From Bacteroidota bacterium (GTDB lineage: Bacteria; Bacteroidota; Ignavibacteria; Ignavibacteriales; Ignavibacteriaceae): a DNA stretch of 6,543 bases. Where the stretch lies: the NCBI GenBank assembly GCA_021793635.1, contig JAJYSI010000195.1, positions 1 through 6,543 of the forward strand, read 5' to 3'. The notes beneath the pieces are model-generated. The model was given only the letters and a program-made list of their open reading frames with translations. It was not told the DNA's origin and did not search any database. Position numbers and translations under genes: made by a program. Shown one piece after another: positions 1 through 5,567 of this stretch; the first letter of the stretch is position 1; the number at the start of each line of letters is the position of its first letter.

Positions 1-294
1 GTTGAGCTGATCGGAAAAAAATATACTATGGAACAGATTGAGGAAATTAATACACTTGCAGACCGTTTAAGCTCGCTGGATGTTGATCAGGAATCCAAGA
101 AAAAAACAAGAAACGTATCTACGGCAGATAGGATAAATATTCTTAACAAACCGTGGGACATGATTTCGGATATTTGCAGAGACGGCAAGACAATCTTTGC
201 AGATGATCCGGCAAACAGGAAGCTCTTCACGCTTTCTACAGATGGAGGCGGAACACCGCCGCCGACACCGCCGCCGGATACACCGTCAAATTGA
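1..294 (+). CDS. C-terminal part of an uncharacterised helical protein with a proline-rich tail (5' end outside window)
   Basis: The frame is open from the first base (VELIGKKYT before the first Met at 28) and stops at TGA 292-294, so 97 residues are visible. I think the gene starts upstream: the visible part looks like the end of a longer all-helical protein. A start at ATG 28 cannot be excluded, since only nine codons precede it. The body is charged and predicted helical (EQIEEINTLADRLSSLD, then TADRINILNKPWDMISDICRDGKTIF). It is followed by DDPANRKLFTL and a low-complexity tail, GGGTPPPTPPPDTPSN. The pattern 'R-I-x-x-L-N-x-x-W...I-C-x-x-G-K-x-I-F-x-x-D-P-A' resembles uncharacterised helical proteins I associate with Bacteroidota-like genomes, a resemblance from memory and not a search. 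No signal peptide or membrane segment is visible. The stop codon lies inside the first unit of the 110-bp array. Confidence 0.7.
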   Translation, partial: VELIGKKYTMEQIEEINTLADRLSSLDVDQESKKKTRNVSTADRINILNKPWDMISDICRDGKTIFADDPANRKLFTLSTDGGGTPPPTPPPDTPSN

Positions 295-596
295 TTAGCG
301 TTTATCGGCGTCGAAGCCCGTATCGTAAAGCGTCTTTCGCGTAACGTGGAAAAAGCCGAACAACGTTACCGGTTGACCATACGGGCATCGTTACCGTTTA
401 CCGTCAAACATCTTTCGGTTACGAAGCCCGTATCGTAAAACATCTTTCGCGTAACGTGGCAAAAGCCGAACAACGTTACCGGTTGACGATACGGGCATCG
501 TTACCGTTTACCGTCAAACGTTTTTCGGTTACGAAGCCCGTATCGTAATACGTCTTTCGATTAACGTCGAAAAAGCCGAACGACGTTACCGGTTAT
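283..596. repeat. Left block of a 110-bp tandem repeat array (units 1-3)
   Basis: Units are counted from the motif CCGTCAAAC. In phase they start at 291 (unit 1), 401 (unit 2) and 511 (unit 3, which loses similarity near 596). The spacing is exactly 110 bp. Unit 1 appears to begin as CCGTCAAA at 283-290, inside the last codons of the upstream gene. It is then interrupted by eight extra bases (TTGATTAG, 291-298) and resumes in phase at 299. The block is richer in G+C and CpG than its neighbours. It repeats CGTTAC/GTAAC motifs in both orientations and contains one AACGTT and one ACCGGT palindrome in a typical unit. Open frames through it are not genes, because 110 is not a multiple of three and any frame shifts from unit to unit. 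After 596 a decayed fragment (GGTCAACGTTTTC, 603-615) may be the trace of another unit start. Confidence 0.93.
426..496. repeat. Representative inverted repeat (potential hairpin) inside the 110-bp unit
   Basis: In unit 2 the 11-base arm GCCCGTATCGT (426-436) is the exact reverse complement of ACGATACGGGC (486-496). Nested inside are GTAACGT (451-457) and ACGTTAC (473-479), and inside those GGC-AAAA-GCC (458-467). Together they could fold as a hairpin of about 71 nt with internal loops, in RNA or as a cruciform. Unit 7 keeps the outer pairing with GTCC/GGAC in place of GCCC/GGGC. Units 5, 6 and 8 have mismatches at the arms, so compensatory change is not consistent and selection for the fold is unproven. 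The arm on the right of one unit can also pair with the left arm of the next. Confidence 0.6.
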
Positions 597-642
597 AGAG
601 ACGGTCAACGTTTTCATAAACGAATAAATAAAAAGTAAAAGC

Positions 643-1035
643 ATGGAAAATAAAAGCCCTATTAAAAGTTTTCGAGATTTGGAAGTGTATCAAAACTCCT
701 ATAACAATATGTTAATTGTTTATAAGGAGATTCTGCCTGTAATTCCCGATTGCGAAAAATATGATCTTAAAGATCAATTAAGACGTTCATCAAAGGCTAT
801 TCCGCGTTTAATAGCTGAAGGTTATGCCAAACGACATCAGAAAGCAGGATTTCAGAAATACCTTGATGATGCTATGGGAGAGTGTAATGAAACAATAGTT
901 GGATTAGAACAGTGTCGGGACCTTTACAATATTACTGGAAAACAAATCGATAATCTTCTTGACATTTATGATAAGACAGGAAGACAACTGTATAACTTGA
1001 ATAAACGTTGGAACGAGTTTAAGAACACGAAGTAA
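643..1035 (+). CDS. Four-helix-bundle protein, S23 / 23S rRNA intervening-sequence family (Avd-like)
   Basis: This 130-residue protein fits the family of four-helix-bundle proteins first described as ORFs in 23S rRNA intervening sequences, a fold shared with Avd, the accessory protein of diversity-generating retroelements. Family hallmarks seen here are F-R-D-L-E-V-Y-Q at residues 10-17, a helix with Y-D-L-K-D-Q-L-R-R-S-S-K-A-I-P at 40-54, the near-invariant I-A-E-G at 57-60, and F-x-x-Y-L-x-x-A-M-G-E-x-x-E at 70-83. The length is only slightly above the usual 115-125. The C-terminus is basic. Known members form oligomeric bundles and some bind nucleic acid; a function for this one cannot be stated. 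There is no reverse transcriptase, template/variable repeat pair or rRNA sequence in the window. The gene sits alone inside the 110-bp array, which resumes 5-9 bases after its stop. The upstream sequence is A-rich (AAAAAGTAAAAGC) with no clear Shine-Dalgarno, as is common in Bacteroidota. Its base composition is AT-rich, unlike the flanking repeats. Confidence 0.9.
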   Translation: MENKSPIKSFRDLEVYQNSYNNMLIVYKEILPVIPDCEKYDLKDQLRRSSKAIPRLIAEGYAKRHQKAGFQKYLDDAMGECNETIVGLEQCRDLYNITGKQIDNLLDIYDKTGRQLYNLNKRWNEFKNTK

Positions 1036-1040
1036 TAATT

Positions 1041-1893
1041 GTATCGTCAAACGTTTTTCGGTTACGAAGTCCGTATCGTAAAACATCTTTCGCTTAACGT
1101 GGAAAAAGCCGAACAACGTGACCGGTTGACCATACGGGCATCGTTACCGTTTACCGTCAAACATCTTTCGGTTACGAAGCCCGTATCGTAAAACATCTTT
1201 CGCGTAACGTGGCAAAAGCCGAACAACGTGACCGGTTGACGATACGGACATCGTTACCGTTTACCGTCAAACGTTTTTCGGCGACGAAGCCCGTATTGTA
1301 AAACGTCTTTCGCGTAACGTGGGAAAAACCGAACAACATTGCCGGTTGACGAAACGGGCATCGTTGCCGTTTACAGTCAAACGTTTTTCGGCGACGAAGT
1401 CCGTATCGTAAAACATCTTTCGCGTAACGTGGCAAAAGCCGAACAACGTTACCGGTTGACGATACGGACATCGTTACCGTTTACCGTCAAACGTTTTTCG
1501 GTTACGAAGCCCGTATCGTAATACGTCTTTCGATTAACGTGGGAAAGACCGAACAACGTTACCGGTTGACGAAACGTGCTTCGTTACCGTTTACCGTCAA
1601 ACATCTTTGGGTTACGAAGTTCGTATCGTAAAACATCTTTCGCGTAACTTGGGAAAGACCGAACAACGTTACCGGTTGACGATACGGGCATCGTTACCAT
1701 TTACCGTCAAACATCTTTCGGTTTCGAAGTCCGTATCGTAAAACATCTTTCGCTTAACGTGGGAAAGACCGAACAACATTGCCGGTTGACGAAACGGGCA
1801 TCGTTGCCGTTTACCGTCAAACGTTTTTCGGCAACGAAGCATGTATCGTAAAGCGTCTTTTACTTAACGTGGCAAAAGCCGAACAACGTAACC
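1041..1893. repeat. Right block of the 110-bp tandem repeat array (units 4-11)
   Basis: Unit starts in phase are 1044, 1154, 1264, 1374, 1484, 1594, 1704 and 1814. This gives seven consecutive intervals of exactly 110 bp with no net insertion or deletion despite many substitutions. The last unit fades at about 1893 (GAACAACGTAACC, then unrelated AT-rich DNA). The units are mosaics. Unit 5 differs from unit 2 at two of 110 positions. The first 57 bases of unit 8 (1484-1540) are identical to unit 3 (511-567). The second halves of units 6 and 10 share the private variants ACATTGCC, GACGAAACGGGC and CGTTGCCG. The arms of the inverted repeat are present in most units. Long open frames on either strand here (for example 1172-1471 on the minus strand) come from a shortage of stop codons and are not genes. 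Confidence 0.93.
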
Positions 1894-2047
1894 ATAACTG
1901 AATGATAATTGGATTATTATTTATTATTTTCGATTACATTTTATTCAAGCAGACGGCTGTTTATATAATAAGATTTCTTATATACGGGATTCTAGTAAAT
2001 GCGATATATAGTTTTATTTTCGATATTAGAAATAGGAAGATGGAAAG
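1894..2047. other. AT-rich spacer between the repeat array and the small membrane-protein gene
   Basis: Composition changes abruptly at the end of the array. I see no gene here. Two near-matches to a Bacteroidota -7 element occur (TATTTTCG at 1925-1932 and at 2015-2022), but neither has a TTG at the expected 19-21 bases upstream. A TATAAT lies at 1964-1969 without a convincing -35 box. The promoter of the downstream small gene may lie here, but none can be assigned with confidence. Confidence 0.5.
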
Positions 2048-2254
2048 ATGATTAAGGAATTAATACTAATAGTTTTTCTTGTTGTCTTGTCGGTACTCTA
2101 TTACTTACTGCAAAGTGAAAGGAATAAAGAAACAAATATCTCAAGTGCAAATGAGACTTCCGAAAAATTGAATAAGCTAATATTAGCATTAAAGGAATAT
2201 TCTGAAAATCATGCAGACTTAGCTTCGGTATTAAAAAAACTGGGGATATTTTAA
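2048..2254 (+). CDS. Small single-pass membrane protein of unknown function (68 aa)
   Basis: The protein opens with Met-Ile-Lys-Glu, followed by one strongly hydrophobic segment at residues 5-21 (LILIVFLVVLSVLYYLL). A soluble, charged tail of about 46 residues rich in Glu, Lys, Asn and Leu follows (SEKLNKLILALKEYSEN), likely helical. There is no cleavage site or lipobox, so an anchored membrane protein is more likely than a secreted one. The start is supported by AGGAAG at 2034-2039, eight bases before the ATG. I do not recognise a family. The gene ends three bases before the duplicated cassette begins, and it lies on the same strand as the envelope cluster. It is short and has no homology support I can name, so a spurious ORF remains possible, though the membrane segment and ribosome binding site argue for a real gene. 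Confidence 0.62.
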   Translation: MIKELILIVFLVVLSVLYYLLQSERNKETNISSANETSEKLNKLILALKEYSENHADLASVLKKLGIF

Positions 2255-2257
2255 TGA

Positions 2258-2465
2258 TTTTTTCTTAGCGAGTTTTGCAAGAACTCCGCGGTCTCTGCGT
2301 GAACTATTTTTCGTAAAGAACGCAAGGAATAATTTTATTACATCAATCAAATTTAAATTGACTTTTTATCTCCGCTTCTCTAAGTTGAACTACGATTTTA
2401 TGGGGTTATTAAATGAACAACATCAGGGTGCTCTCTTCTTCAGTACTGATTGCGTTAGTATCGGT
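2258..2465 (+). repeat. Duplicated expression/secretion cassette, copy 1
   Basis: This 208-bp stretch is a near copy of 3639-3866. It begins with a GCG-rich dispersed repeat (TTCTTAGCGAG...CGGTCTCTGCGT...AACGCAAGG). It continues through an AT-rich stretch with a promoter, the GGGG ribosome binding site and the start codon at 2413, and ends within the signal peptide at GCGTTAGTATCGGT. It lacks about 20 bases present in copy 2 (CACGCAAAGAAAACGCTGAG), which explains the whole length difference of 208 against 228. Similarity stops abruptly after 2465. Within the coding part (2413-2465) only three of 53 bases differ. The GCG-rich part resembles short repeats scattered through many environmental bacterial genomes (from memory). 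Confidence 0.92.
2358..2387 (+). promoter_or_regulatory. Predicted Bacteroidota-type promoter of the first lipoprotein gene
   Basis: TTG at 2358-2360 is followed by exactly 20 bases and then TAAGTTG at 2381-2387. This is a partial match to the TAnnTTTG -7 element at the correct spacing. The same arrangement is conserved in the second cassette. Transcription would start in the mid-2390s, leaving a short leader with GGGG (2402-2405) seven bases before ATG 2413. Read as a sigma-70 promoter, TTGACT with a 17-base gap to TAAGTT is also possible but weaker at -10. Confidence 0.5.
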
Positions 2466-2976
2466 CATATCTCTTATATCTACCGGCTGCACTTCAATTT
2501 ATACAGAAAGATATTTTTCTTCCAAACAGGAGTTTTATGACTATATCAACAAGAGCGTTAAAGGAAGAGTTGTAAATGTAACTCTAAAGAACGACAGCAC
2601 GTTTGCAACAAATGAAAACGGAGCGCAGATTGAGAATGATTCATTGTTATTATTTCTATCCGGAACAGAAAAAGATAAAGTTTTTCAATCACCAAAAATA
2701 AAATATCAAAATTATATTCCACTTACCGAAGTAAATTCCGTCGGTTATAAGAATACCACTCAAGGTATTATAAGCGGAGCTCTCACCGGTATATTAGCCG
2801 GTGTTTTACTTACTATAAGTAAAGTAATCCCTGCTAATCAACAGGAAGGTAATCCGCCTTATCCCGAAGATTACAATTATGCCAGCGTTGGGGTAATAAG
2901 CATAGCTGCTGGTATTTTGGTCGGAGGTATATTGGGAGGAATTATTGGTTATCATTACAATTATGAATTCAAATAG
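2413..2976 (+). CDS. Predicted lipoprotein with glycine-zipper-like segments (paralogue A)
   Basis: The protein has 187 residues. A type II signal peptide ends in I-S-T-G-C, with the lipidated Cys at position 26. A beta-rich region of about 85 residues follows. It carries the motif N-D-S-T (60-63), N-G-A-x-I-x-N-D-S-L (69-78) and I-P-L-T-E-V-N-S-V (102-110), shared in spirit with paralogues B and C. Two glycine- and alanine-rich hydrophobic stretches (about 117-139 and 158-179, with G-x-x-x-G spacing) come next, separated by a hydrophilic loop. The protein ends in G-Y-H-Y-N-Y-E-F-K; a G-Y-x-Y-x-Y-x-F ending recurs in all three paralogues. The glycine-rich segments suggest membrane insertion or packing, as in glycine-zipper proteins; function is unknown. 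The start is supported by GGGG seven bases upstream and by conservation with paralogue B. It is 31 bases from the barrel gene at 3008 and probably cotranscribed with it. Confidence 0.88.
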   Translation: MNNIRVLSSSVLIALVSVISLISTGCTSIYTERYFSSKQEFYDYINKSVKGRVVNVTLKNDSTFATNENGAQIENDSLLLFLSGTEKDKVFQSPKIKYQNYIPLTEVNSVGYKNTTQGIISGALTGILAGVLLTISKVIPANQQEGNPPYPEDYNYASVGVISIAAGILVGGILGGIIGYHYNYEFK

Positions 2977-3007
2977 AAATCATTAATCTTAAAGGGTAAA
3001 ATGTTAA

Positions 3008-3583
3008 ATGAATAAAATGACAAAAATTATTGTTATGCTTGGCATTATCACGAGTGTTGCTTATTCCCAAACATTTCAATTGGGACTTAGAGCAGAGCCT
3101 ACTTGGTATAATTCAACCTTAAGCGAAACAAGATCTACACCTTATTTCCATTTTCTTATTACTGCCGGATTAAATGAGGAGAACATTCCATTGTTAAATG
3201 ATCTTACGGAAGAAATAAGATTTGGAAGAACCTTCACTCCGGATTACATGGTAGGAAATGATTTGGCATTGGTTCTTAAGTCGCATGTAATCAACAATCC
3301 TTTCTATATAACTTTAGGCTTAAACTTACATTCTAACATCGGAAGTAATGGTCCTATGCAGGCTGTCTATGTAAAAGGAATTTATCTTTTGATATTCGGG
3401 GTAGGATTTAATCTTGCTAAACACATTTTTGTCGAGATTTCAAAATATATTCCAATTTCAAATCCGGCGATGGGAGAAAGTGATTATTATACAATTGATA
3501 ATAGATTTATAAGAGAACAGTGGGAATTAAATTCTTTAATTGCTTTAAACTTTGGCTTTACTGTGGACATATTCCATTTTTAA
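3008..3583 (+). CDS. Predicted outer-membrane beta-barrel protein (barrel A)
   Basis: The protein has 191 residues. A Sec signal peptide with a hydrophobic core at about residues 6-16 ends in V-A-Y-S, followed by Gln21 as the likely mature N-terminus. The remainder alternates hydrophobic and polar residues in short strand-like blocks (YITLGLNLHSNIG, GIYLLIFGVGFNL, IFVEISKYIP, SLIALNFGFTVDIFHF) and ends in the aromatic F-H-F expected of outer-membrane proteins inserted by BamA. Similarity to barrels B and C is confined to general barrel features, so it is at best a distant relative. AAAGGG at 2991-2996 is 11 bases before ATG 3008. A second ATG (3017) would shorten the N-region by three residues. 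The ATG at 3001 is in another frame and hits a stop at once. It follows lipoprotein A closely, and the pairing recurs downstream. Confidence 0.82.
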   Translation: MNKMTKIIVMLGIITSVAYSQTFQLGLRAEPTWYNSTLSETRSTPYFHFLITAGLNEENIPLLNDLTEEIRFGRTFTPDYMVGNDLALVLKSHVINNPFYITLGLNLHSNIGSNGPMQAVYVKGIYLLIFGVGFNLAKHIFVEISKYIPISNPAMGESDYYTIDNRFIREQWELNSLIALNFGFTVDIFHF

Positions 3584-3638
3584 AAACTAAAGTTGATGAT
3601 AAGATATCCGATGATTTAGAAACATTGGATGTCTTTAT

Positions 3639-3866
3639 TTTTTTCTTAGCGAGCTTTGCGAGAACTTCGCGGTCTCTGCGTAGACTATTTCATGCAAAGC
3701 ACGCAAAGAAAACGCTGAGAACGCAAGGAATAATTTTATTACATCAATCAAATTTTAATTGACTTTTTATCTCTGCTTCTCTAAGTTGAGCTATGATTTT
3801 ATGGGGTTATTAAATGAACAACATCAGGGTACTTTCTTCTTCAATACTGATTGCGTTAGTATCGGT
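3639..3866 (+). repeat. Duplicated expression/secretion cassette, copy 2
   Basis: This 228-bp partner of 2258-2465 contains the fuller version of the GCG-rich repeat: GCGAGCTTTGCGAGAAC and CGCGGTCTCTGCGT on one side, and GCAAAGCACGCAAAGAAAAC and GCTGAGAACGCAAGG on the other. The two halves are roughly inverted with respect to each other. An AT-rich spacer (AATTTTATTACATCAATC), the promoter, the ribosome binding site and the first codons of the second lipoprotein follow. The cassette lies between barrel A and lipoprotein B, in the only large intergenic gap of the cluster (3584-3813). An apparent reading frame through it (3520-3762) is an artefact of the repeat. Confidence 0.92.
3759..3788 (+). 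promoter_or_regulatory. Predicted promoter of the second lipoprotein gene
   Basis: TTG at 3759-3761, a 20-base gap and TAAGTTG at 3782-3788 repeat the arrangement seen before the first lipoprotein, and the sigma-70 reading TTGACT/17/TAAGTT also applies. Substitutions between the two cassettes fall outside the putative elements (a C/T change in the spacer and changes just downstream), which mildly supports function. It would drive lipoprotein B and, given the short gaps, the three genes after it. Confidence 0.5.
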
Positions 3867-4353
3867 ATCTTCATTTATCAATTTAGGCTGTCAGGCGAAT
3901 TACATAGTTAGTCAATATTATTCCAGAGAAGAAGAATACGCTGACTTTAATAAATCTTGTAATGATAAACCGCTTAAAATAATTTTAAACAACGACAGCA
4001 CTATCTTTGCCCCCAACGGTGCAAGGATTTCCAATGACACTCTCATTTTATTAAACAAAAATCAAGATGTAATTTCGGTAAATTTCCCAATTAATAAAGT
4101 GAAAGAAGCCAGATATAATAAACGATGGCTGGGAATTCCATTTGGAATTTTAACCGGTGGAGCAGTTGGAACATTAGCTGGTGCAGTAGGATTAATCCCG
4201 GTGTATGAATCCCATCCAAATATGAATGGAGGACAAACACAGACGATTGAAACGGGAGGTGCTATGGTTTACGGCTGCATAGCGGGAATAGGAATTGGTG
4301 GAATTATTGGATGGCTGATAGGGTATAACTACATTTATTATTTTAATCAATAA
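3814..4353 (+). CDS. Predicted lipoprotein with glycine-zipper-like segments (paralogue B)
   Basis: The protein has 179 residues. The first 18 residues are almost identical to paralogue A (MNNIRVLSSS[V/I]LIALVSV), after which the two diverge. The signal peptide ends in I-N-L-G-C with Cys26. The same architecture follows: N-D-S-T at 60-63, N-G-A-R-I-S-N-D-T-L at 68-77, F-P-I-N-K-V-K-E-A at 91-99, then R-W-L-G and a glycine-rich segment at about 107-128. A polar loop and a second glycine-rich segment (about 148-170, GCIAGIGIGGIIGWLIGY) lead to the ending Y-N-Y-I-Y-Y-F-N-Q. Cys49 and Cys155 are not shared with the paralogues. GGGG lies seven bases before the ATG. A gap of 51 A+T-rich bases separates it from barrel B, with no clear terminator, so cotranscription is likely. 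Function unknown; an outer-membrane or periplasm-facing role is inferred from the lipobox. Confidence 0.88.
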   Translation: MNNIRVLSSSILIALVSVSSFINLGCQANYIVSQYYSREEEYADFNKSCNDKPLKIILNNDSTIFAPNGARISNDTLILLNKNQDVISVNFPINKVKEARYNKRWLGIPFGILTGGAVGTLAGAVGLIPVYESHPNMNGGQTQTIETGGAMVYGCIAGIGIGGIIGWLIGYNYIYYFNQ

Positions 4354-4404
4354 CGGAAAGAAAAATTAAAAAACATTTTTATTAAAAATATAAGGGAATC
4401 AATC

Positions 4405-4950
4405 ATGGGAAAAATATTCACTTCTATTCTTTTGATACTTGCAGGCTTTTCCTGCTTGTACGGACAAGACCCTCAATATGGCGGGCAGGCATTAAATAAA
4501 GGCTCATACTCTTTATCTGGATCTATTCAATACAGCTCAAGCTCTATGTCGGATAGTTATTTTTCAAACAACGTGGGCACTTTAGCTATAACTCCGCAGT
4601 TCACATACTTTGTTGCCAATCATTTTTCATTGGGAGGATTTATTTCATATTACGACATTTCGCCTAATACCTCCACGGCAGCCCTTGGTCCGCTTTTTAG
4701 ATACTACTTTTATGTTAAAGATGTTAATCCATTTCTGGAGGCTTCCTTTAATATCTCAATCGGCGATCACTATACAAACGTAGGCTTCGGATTGAAAGGC
4801 GGAATGGAATATTTCCTGTCAACAAGTGTTGCCGTAGAACCGTTCATTTCTTACAACTATATGACAAATTCGTTAGCAACTAACGTAGCCTTTCCTACAA
4901 CTACTATAACTGTTAATGTAGGCATCGGTATAAATTATTTTATCTTTTAA
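4405..4950 (+). CDS. Predicted outer-membrane beta-barrel protein (barrel B)
   Basis: The protein has 181 residues. The signal peptide runs to about Gly20 (GFSCLYG, then Gln21). The alternative of lipidation at Cys17 is less likely because the residues around it do not form a good lipobox. The mature part is a small beta-barrel of the OMP_b-brl/porin-like type. Strand blocks begin at YSLSGSIQYS, followed by LAITPQFTYFVANHFSLGGFISY, LGPLFRYYFYVKDVNPFLEASFN, GFGLKGGMEYFLSTSVAVEPFISYNY and finally ITVNVGIGINYFIF, which ends in the terminal Phe of a BamA signal. An eight-stranded barrel would suit the length. It is a clear paralogue of the next gene, with shared ALNKG, PQFTYF, RYYF, PF-EASFN, KGGME-FLS-SV, EPFISYNY and GIGINYFIF. 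AAGGGA lies about seven bases before ATG 4405. Such barrels can be structural proteins or pores; no substrate can be named. Confidence 0.9.
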   Translation: MGKIFTSILLILAGFSCLYGQDPQYGGQALNKGSYSLSGSIQYSSSSMSDSYFSNNVGTLAITPQFTYFVANHFSLGGFISYYDISPNTSTAALGPLFRYYFYVKDVNPFLEASFNISIGDHYTNVGFGLKGGMEYFLSTSVAVEPFISYNYMTNSLATNVAFPTTTITVNVGIGINYFIF

Positions 4951-4971
4951 AATGACCAGGGAGAAAATAAA

Positions 4972-5559
4972 ATGAAGCAAACAAAATTAATTTTAGCAGT
5001 CATATTATTTATATTAGCCTTTATTACAGTTAGAGCGCAGGAAGCTTTGAACAAAGGTGTTTATTCAATTGCAGGCTCTATACAGTATAGCTATTACAAT
5101 CAGGAAAGTGATTTTGAGTCTTACTCACAAACAACAATTGTTGTTTCGCCTCAATTCACTTATTTTATAATGGATCATTTAGCTATCGGTGCAGCTATAA
5201 ACTATAACTATTTTCACACTCCTTACGATGGCGGACATAACGGAGCTGGACCTGTTACTAATTCTTCCATCACCTTTGGTCCTTCTTTAAGATATTATTT
5301 TTTTGCAAAACCTGTAGTTCCATTTATAGAAGCCTCATTCAATTACGGAATATATGATCTTCAACCGCAGAGTTCGGAAAACTCTTACAATATAGGCGTA
5401 AAAGGAGGGATGGAAATATTTTTATCCAGCAGTGTTACACTTGAGCCGTTTATATCGTACAACTATATAAATTATAAAACTACTTTTGGTGGATTATCGT
5501 ATACACAAAATAATAGTAATTTATCTTTTGGCATCGGAATAAATTACTTCATATTTTAA
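4972..5559 (+). CDS. Predicted outer-membrane beta-barrel protein (barrel C)
   Basis: The protein has 195 residues and is a tandem paralogue of barrel B. The signal peptide core is residues 5-19, with cleavage expected after V-R-A22 before Gln23. The mature protein opens EALNKGVYSIAGSIQYS, colinear with ALNKGSYSLSGSIQYS in barrel B, and ends in the same GIGINYFIF. The extra length over barrel B sits in predicted loops, for example FHTPYDGGHNGAGPVTNSS and DLQPQSSENS, as expected for surface-exposed turns. AGGGAG at 4959-4964 is seven bases before the ATG, and the gap from barrel B is only 21 bases, so the two are surely cotranscribed. The barrel family is confident; any role is unknown. Confidence 0.91.
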   Translation: MKQTKLILAVILFILAFITVRAQEALNKGVYSIAGSIQYSYYNQESDFESYSQTTIVVSPQFTYFIMDHLAIGAAINYNYFHTPYDGGHNGAGPVTNSSITFGPSLRYYFFAKPVVPFIEASFNYGIYDLQPQSSENSYNIGVKGGMEIFLSSSVTLEPFISYNYINYKTTFGGLSYTQNNSNLSFGIGINYFIF

Positions 5560-5567
5560 ACAGTTAA

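Noticed and set aside
643..1035. Diversity-generating retroelement with this gene as avd
   Set aside because: No reverse transcriptase, no template/variable repeat pair with adenine-specific differences and no C-type lectin target are present. Differences among the 110-bp units are not confined to A positions.
1172..1471. Minus-strand open frame of 99 codons in the array
   Set aside because: It lies wholly in the 110-bp repeats; the frame shifts with each unit, so the peptide repeats are a by-product of few stop codons. The same holds for 1339-1521 (+) and for 904-1116 (-), which also overlaps the S23-family gene.
283..1893. CRISPR array
   Set aside because: Units are 110 bp, directly abutting and diverged, with no unique spacers between short identical repeats and no cas genes.
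283..1893. Fragment of 23S rRNA with an intervening sequence
   Set aside because: No recognisable rRNA sequence surrounds the S23-family gene; the flanks are the tandem repeat.
2358..2540. Open frame of 60 codons over the start of lipoprotein A
   Set aside because: It overlaps lipoprotein A in another frame, lacks a ribosome binding site and covers the promoter.
3520..3762. Open frame of 80 codons overlapping the end of barrel A
   Set aside because: It reads out of frame through the barrel gene and then through the dispersed GCG-rich repeat, which commonly yields such Ala/Arg-rich spurious peptides.
4354..4404. Terminator between lipoprotein B and barrel B
   Set aside because: Only short A/T runs (AAAAAACATTTTT) can pair; there is no G+C-containing stem, and the gap is short, so readthrough is more likely.
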